The position numbers and the translations under genes are program-made. The notes beneath the pieces are model-generated. The model ran no database searches and had not been told where the DNA came from. It worked only from the letters and a program-made list of their open reading frames with translations. This document shows positions 7,467 through 9,532 of a stretch of 9,532 bases of DNA, in pieces. The stretch is taken from contig JAISVP010000027.1 in the NCBI GenBank assembly GCA_031271475.1, forward strand, positions 1 to 9,532. Direction: 5' to 3'. The stretch comes from Oscillospiraceae bacterium (GTDB taxonomy: Bacteria; Bacillota; Clostridia; Oscillospirales; Ruminococcaceae). Positions within the stretch are counted from its first letter, which is position 1, and each line of letters begins with the position of its first letter.

Positions 7467-8513
7467 TTAACAGTTATCCGCTGTAAACTGTAAAAACCTT
7501 TCCGCCTGCGGCTTTTTGTTCTTAGCGGCAAGCTTAATATACTTCCTAATATTCCACTTACTAAACAATCCTAATTCAGACAGAACTTTAAGTGCACCGG
7601 TGTCTTCAAAGTCAATAAACATACCGATTGCAGTCTTTCTGTGCTTTTTAAGATACTTTTCATATGTTCTGCACATACCCTCCGATAAGTCCGCTTTAGT
7701 GTAAAGCCTGTATGCGGCAACATCACAGCCTTTTTCACTGTCATATGTAATCTCATCGAAAGTATTATCATAGTTTTCCCAAGTAAAACCTTCTGAAAAT
7801 ATTTTCACATATGATTCATCAGCCGGCTTACCTTCTTCCCGGCAGCTGTATTTTTCGGCAGTCGGCATATATAACGGTATATCTGTGCCTTCCGCTGTTC
7901 TCAAGAAGATGTTTTTAACGCAAGTCAGTTCAGGCTGGAAAGTTAAATCAACCGCTGAGGACATAGCCAGTATGAATTTTTTTATATTTACGCAACCGAA
8001 AAAAATCTTAGGAAGTGCTTTCAATTTATCTGACAGAATAACAACTTCTTTTAGAGCCGTGCAGTCTGAAAATGCTTTGTCCTGAACAGACCTAACATTT
8101 TTTGGAACAGTAACAGTTTCAAGCTTCCGGCAGCCCGAAAATGCACCGGCTCCAATTCCCTGAACATTTTCAGGTATTTCAATATCACTTAAATTTTTGC
8201 ACAGTGAGAATGTTCCTCCGCTTATTACCGCAAGGCTTTTTGGCAAATTTATGCTTTCAAGCTGTTCACATCCTTTAAACGCACTTTCATTTATTTCTTT
8301 TAAAGTATCAGGCAAACTGACTGTTTTAAGCTTTTTACATTCCTTAAAAGCATGTGCGCCAATACGTACAATTGGGTAGGTTTCCTTTACGCCAATGTCA
8401 ATTTCTTCAGGAATCACAACTTCCTCTATATTTCGTGTGGTCACCATTTTAATACTGATTTTGCGGTTTTCCACCACATACTTAAACAAATCTTTGTAAA
8501 TTAATTCATTCAT
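7467..8513 (-). CDS. Leucine-rich repeat protein (LRR_5/BspA-like), no signal peptide
   Basis: The function is not recognised. The 348-residue protein contains about six BspA-like leucine-rich repeats at roughly 46-181. The unit is I-x3-AF-x2-C-x2-L-x2-V-x-LP, with the aromatic anchor recurring almost exactly every 23 residues (about 55, 78, 101, 124, 147, then 171). Residues 1-45 form a short N-terminal region. After the repeats a charged, non-repetitive C-terminal half (about 230-348) looks helical. There is no signal peptide, membrane segment or cell-wall anchor, so it is probably cytoplasmic, unlike many BspA-type surface proteins. It separates ruvC from ruvA, and its stop is 4 bp before the ruvA ATG, so it should be co-transcribed with ruvAB. 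The start is ATG (8511-8513); a TTG two codons upstream is an alternative and lies closer to the GGGAG site. A role in recombination is only a guess from position. Confidence 0.9.
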   Translation of the reverse strand: MNELIYKDLFKYVVENRKISIKMVTTRNIEEVVIPEEIDIGVKETYPIVRIGAHAFKECKKLKTVSLPDTLKEINESAFKGCEQLESINLPKSLAVISGGTFSLCKNLSDIEIPENVQGIGAGAFSGCRKLETVTVPKNVRSVQDKAFSDCTALKEVVILSDKLKALPKIFFGCVNIKKFILAMSSAVDLTFQPELTCVKNIFLRTAEGTDIPLYMPTAEKYSCREEGKPADESYVKIFSEGFTWENYDNTFDEITYDSEKGCDVAAYRLYTKADLSEGMCRTYEKYLKKHRKTAIGMFIDFEDTGALKVLSELGLFSKWNIRKYIKLAAKNKKPQAERFLQFTADNC

Positions 8514-8551
8514 AAACAATCACACTCCCAAGTAATGTCTAAATTGCATAT

Positions 8552-8580
8552 ATTATACAGGGCAACCCTAATATAGTAAT
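8552..8580 (-). promoter_or_regulatory. Possible promoter for the LRR-ruvA-ruvB genes
   Basis: On the minus strand a perfect -10 hexamer TATAAT lies at 8552-8557, about 38 nt before the LRR start codon. The -35 is weak: ATTACT at 17-bp spacing, or TTACTA at 16 bp. That -35 falls in the first bases of repeat copy B. An AGGG-CAA-CCCT inverted repeat (8559-8569) lies in the spacer and could be an operator or chance. If real, this promoter lets LRR-ruvAB be expressed apart from ruvC. Confidence 0.5.
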
Positions 8581-8677
8581 TTTGACTCCGAACAAACTAA
8601 ACGAAGTCCTCATCGGCGCACGCATTTGCGTGAGAGGTCTGGGCTTTGCCCAGACCATAGCCGTTAGAAACGGCTGT
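8575..8677 (+). repeat. Intergenic four-hairpin element, copy B
   Basis: This copy aligns to copy A without gaps and is roughly 84% identical by hand count. The GGTCTGGGC/GCCCAGACC hairpin (about 8636-8656) is a perfect 9-bp stem. The last hairpin ATAGCCGTT-AGA-AACGGCTGT (8657-8677) is fully paired with one wobble. The second hairpin has one mismatch, and the first is weaker than in copy A, with GACT/AGTC as the clearest pairing. It fills the gap between ruvC and the LRR gene. Its minus-strand open frame is in phase with the ruvC stop codon, and its outer edge overlaps the proposed -35 of the LRR promoter. Confidence 0.88.
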
Positions 8678-8701
8678 ACCATACGTCTGTGTCAAAAGGT
8701 T

Positions 8702-9190
8702 CTAATATTTATGCAATAACGAATGACAGCAGTGTCCGTGACAAATTGCTATAGCCAATGCATCTGCGGCATCATCCGGTTTAGGCAGTTCGGATAGCCT
8801 CAGTAACCGTTTGGTCATTTCCATCACCTGCGTTTTTTCCGCCTTCCCATAACCTACTACGGACTGTTTGACTTGCAGCGGTGTATATTCCGCTATAGGT
8901 ATTCCAGACTTAACTGCACAAAGCACTAAGACGCCTCTTGCCTGTGAAACATCTATAGCTGTTTTGTGATTAGTATTAAAAAACAGTTTTTCTATGGCAA
9001 TACTGTCCGGTCTGTACTTACCTAAGGCGTAATCCATATCATCACTTATTGATTTAAGTCTGAAAGGAAAATCCATATCCGCCTGTGTCAAAAATGCACC
9101 GTACTCTATCGGAACAAATTTATATCCGTCATATTCAACTATTCCAAATCCTACCGTGGCATACCCAGGGTCGATTCCCAATATTCTCAA
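8702..9190 (-). CDS. ruvC: Holliday junction endodeoxyribonuclease RuvC
   Basis: RuvC is the dimeric, metal-dependent nuclease that cuts Holliday junctions symmetrically after RuvAB branch migration. The 162-residue protein has a typical length. It shows the RNase H-like catalytic acidic residues D7 (GIDPG), E67 (IEKLFF), and D140 and D143 (KPDDAADALAIA). The NTNHKTAIDVSQARG segment (72-86) and YTPLQVKQSVVGYGKAEKTQV (102-122) are also characteristic. The start is TTG (9188-9190); a GGAGG 6 nt upstream and the canonical MRILGIDPG N-terminus support it. It is the first gene of the cluster, with a near-perfect sigma-A promoter about 100 bp upstream. ruvA does not follow directly as is common: a repeat and an LRR gene intervene. 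The C-terminus is a little cysteine- and histidine-rich (HGHCCHSLLHKY), for which I have no explanation. Confidence 0.97.
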   Translation of the reverse strand: MRILGIDPGYATVGFGIVEYDGYKFVPIEYGAFLTQADMDFPFRLKSISDDMDYALGKYRPDSIAIEKLFFNTNHKTAIDVSQARGVLVLCAVKSGIPIAEYTPLQVKQSVVGYGKAEKTQVMEMTKRLLRLSELPKPDDAADALAIAICHGHCCHSLLHKY

Positions 9191-9196
9191 TAAATT

Positions 9197-9201
9197 CCTC
9201 C
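9197..9201 (-). promoter_or_regulatory. Ribosome binding site fixing the TTG start of ruvC
   Basis: GGAGG on the minus strand, 6 nt before the TTG at 9188-9190. Its spacing and strength justify the rare start codon, and no nearby in-frame ATG would keep the catalytic D7. Confidence 0.85.
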
Positions 9202-9230
9202 GTTTTTGAAGTCATTCCGATTGAAAGAAA

Positions 9231-9241
9231 TGTTCCGAACA
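9231..9241 (-). promoter_or_regulatory. 11-bp palindrome in the ruvC leader
   Basis: TGTTC-C-GAACA is a perfect inverted repeat with a one-base centre, about 40 nt downstream of the expected ruvC transcription start and 41 bp upstream of the TTG codon. It might be an operator. It is not the Gram-positive LexA box, which has GAAC-N4-GTTC; here the half-sites point the opposite way with one base between them. Confidence 0.3.
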
Positions 9242-9288
9242 GTCTGGAAGGTTACTGTGACTGTGCGAAAAAATTCTTAATTCCTTTC

Positions 9289-9317
9289 ATTATAACACAT
9301 TTGTATGCTCTTGTCAA
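9289..9317 (-). promoter_or_regulatory. Consensus sigma-A promoter driving ruvC
   Basis: On the minus strand there is a perfect -35 TTGACA (9312-9317), a 17-bp spacer and a perfect -10 TATAAT (9289-9294). A TGT directly before the -10 fits the extended -10 (TGn) pattern, and a run of seven A residues lies just upstream of the -35, as in an UP-like element. Transcription should begin near 9282, giving a leader of about 92 nt before the ruvC TTG codon. This is the strongest promoter in the window and probably drives much of the cluster. Confidence 0.92.
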
Positions 9318-9383
9318 GTTTTTTTATATTCGTTTCCACGGCGGCAGCTATATGATTTTTATTTAGTGTACAAATCTAATTAC

Positions 9384-9485
9384 AGCAATTCCGATTGAGA
9401 ACGGGCTAAGCCCATCCTCATCGGCACACGCGTTCGCGTGCGATGTCTGGGCAAAACCGAGACCATAGTCGTTAGAAACGACTTT
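9384..9485 (+). repeat. Intergenic four-hairpin element, copy C
   Basis: This is the most diverged copy, with one base missing relative to A and B. The first hairpin keeps GAT-x-GAG/CTCATC outer pairs and gains an inner GGGC-TAA-GCCC stem. The second is ACGCG-TT-CGCGT where A and B have ACGCA-TT-TGCGT, a compensatory A-T to G-C change. The third keeps GTCT/AGAC but has a mismatch. The fourth is ATAGTCGTT-AGA-AACGACTTT with one mismatch. It lies upstream of the ruvC promoter. Together with that promoter and the ruvC leader it accounts for most of the 342-bp stretch from 9191 to the window end. Confidence 0.82.
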
Positions 9486-9532
9486 AACAAAAACGGCAGT
9501 GGAGCACTTTGGCACCAGATTCCACAGATTCG

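Noticed and set aside
7463..7531. Longer RuvA with a 23-residue basic N-terminal extension
   Set aside because: It would overlap the LRR gene, and family members begin at the OB-fold; the extension is probably the LRR 3' end read in another frame.
9231..9241. LexA/SOS box upstream of ruvC
   Set aside because: The half-site order is reversed and the spacing is wrong for the Gram-positive GAAC-N4-GTTC box.
818..9485. CRISPR array
   Set aside because: The copies are about 100 bp long, only three, and separated by hundreds to thousands of bases of genes, with no regular spacers or cas genes.
1..9532. Transposase, integrase, tRNA or rRNA genes, or an attachment site
   Set aside because: No such domains, cloverleaf or conserved rRNA stretch could be recognised on either strand.

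Overview
The window reads as a chromosomal housekeeping segment from a Firmicutes-type bacterium, most likely a gut-associated member of the Clostridia. This rests on family recognition, not a search: a group II ECF transporter core next to truA, Gram-positive GGAGG-type ribosome binding sites, GTG and TTG starts, and moderate-to-low GC. I cannot name the species.

Every convincing gene lies on the minus strand, so transcription runs from high to low coordinates. In that order: repeat copy C, a near-perfect sigma-A promoter, ruvC, repeat copy B with a second promoter at its edge, an intracellular-looking leucine-rich-repeat protein, ruvA, ruvB, glmM, a class I SAM-dependent (RlmI-like) methyltransferase, a single gene fusing the two ECF ATPases, ecfT, repeat copy A, and truA. 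Gaps from the LRR gene to ecfT are 4 to 140 bp, and the LRR-ruvA and methyltransferase-ecfA junctions are only 4 bp. This looks like one long transcription unit or a few overlapping ones.

RuvA, RuvB and RuvC form the Holliday-junction branch-migration and resolution machinery. GlmM makes glucosamine-1-phosphate for UDP-GlcNAc and the cell wall. The fused EcfA ATPase and EcfT are the shared energy-coupling core that vitamin-specific S components dock onto; no S component is present. TruA and the methyltransferase modify RNA, the latter by family inference.

The most unusual content is non-genic. Three copies of a roughly 103-bp element (818-920, 8575-8677, 9384-9485) lie in the same orientation in intergenic space. 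Each can be drawn as four consecutive hairpins. Read on the minus strand, all three keep the same open frame. All six differences between copies A and C over 21 codons are synonymous in that frame, and in copies A and B the frame is in phase with the gene just upstream. I do not recognise the family. Separately, two near-identical short hairpins flank ruvB, one in the ruvA-ruvB gap and one in the ruvB-glmM gap. I see no CRISPR array, tRNA, rRNA, transposase or classical U-tract terminator.
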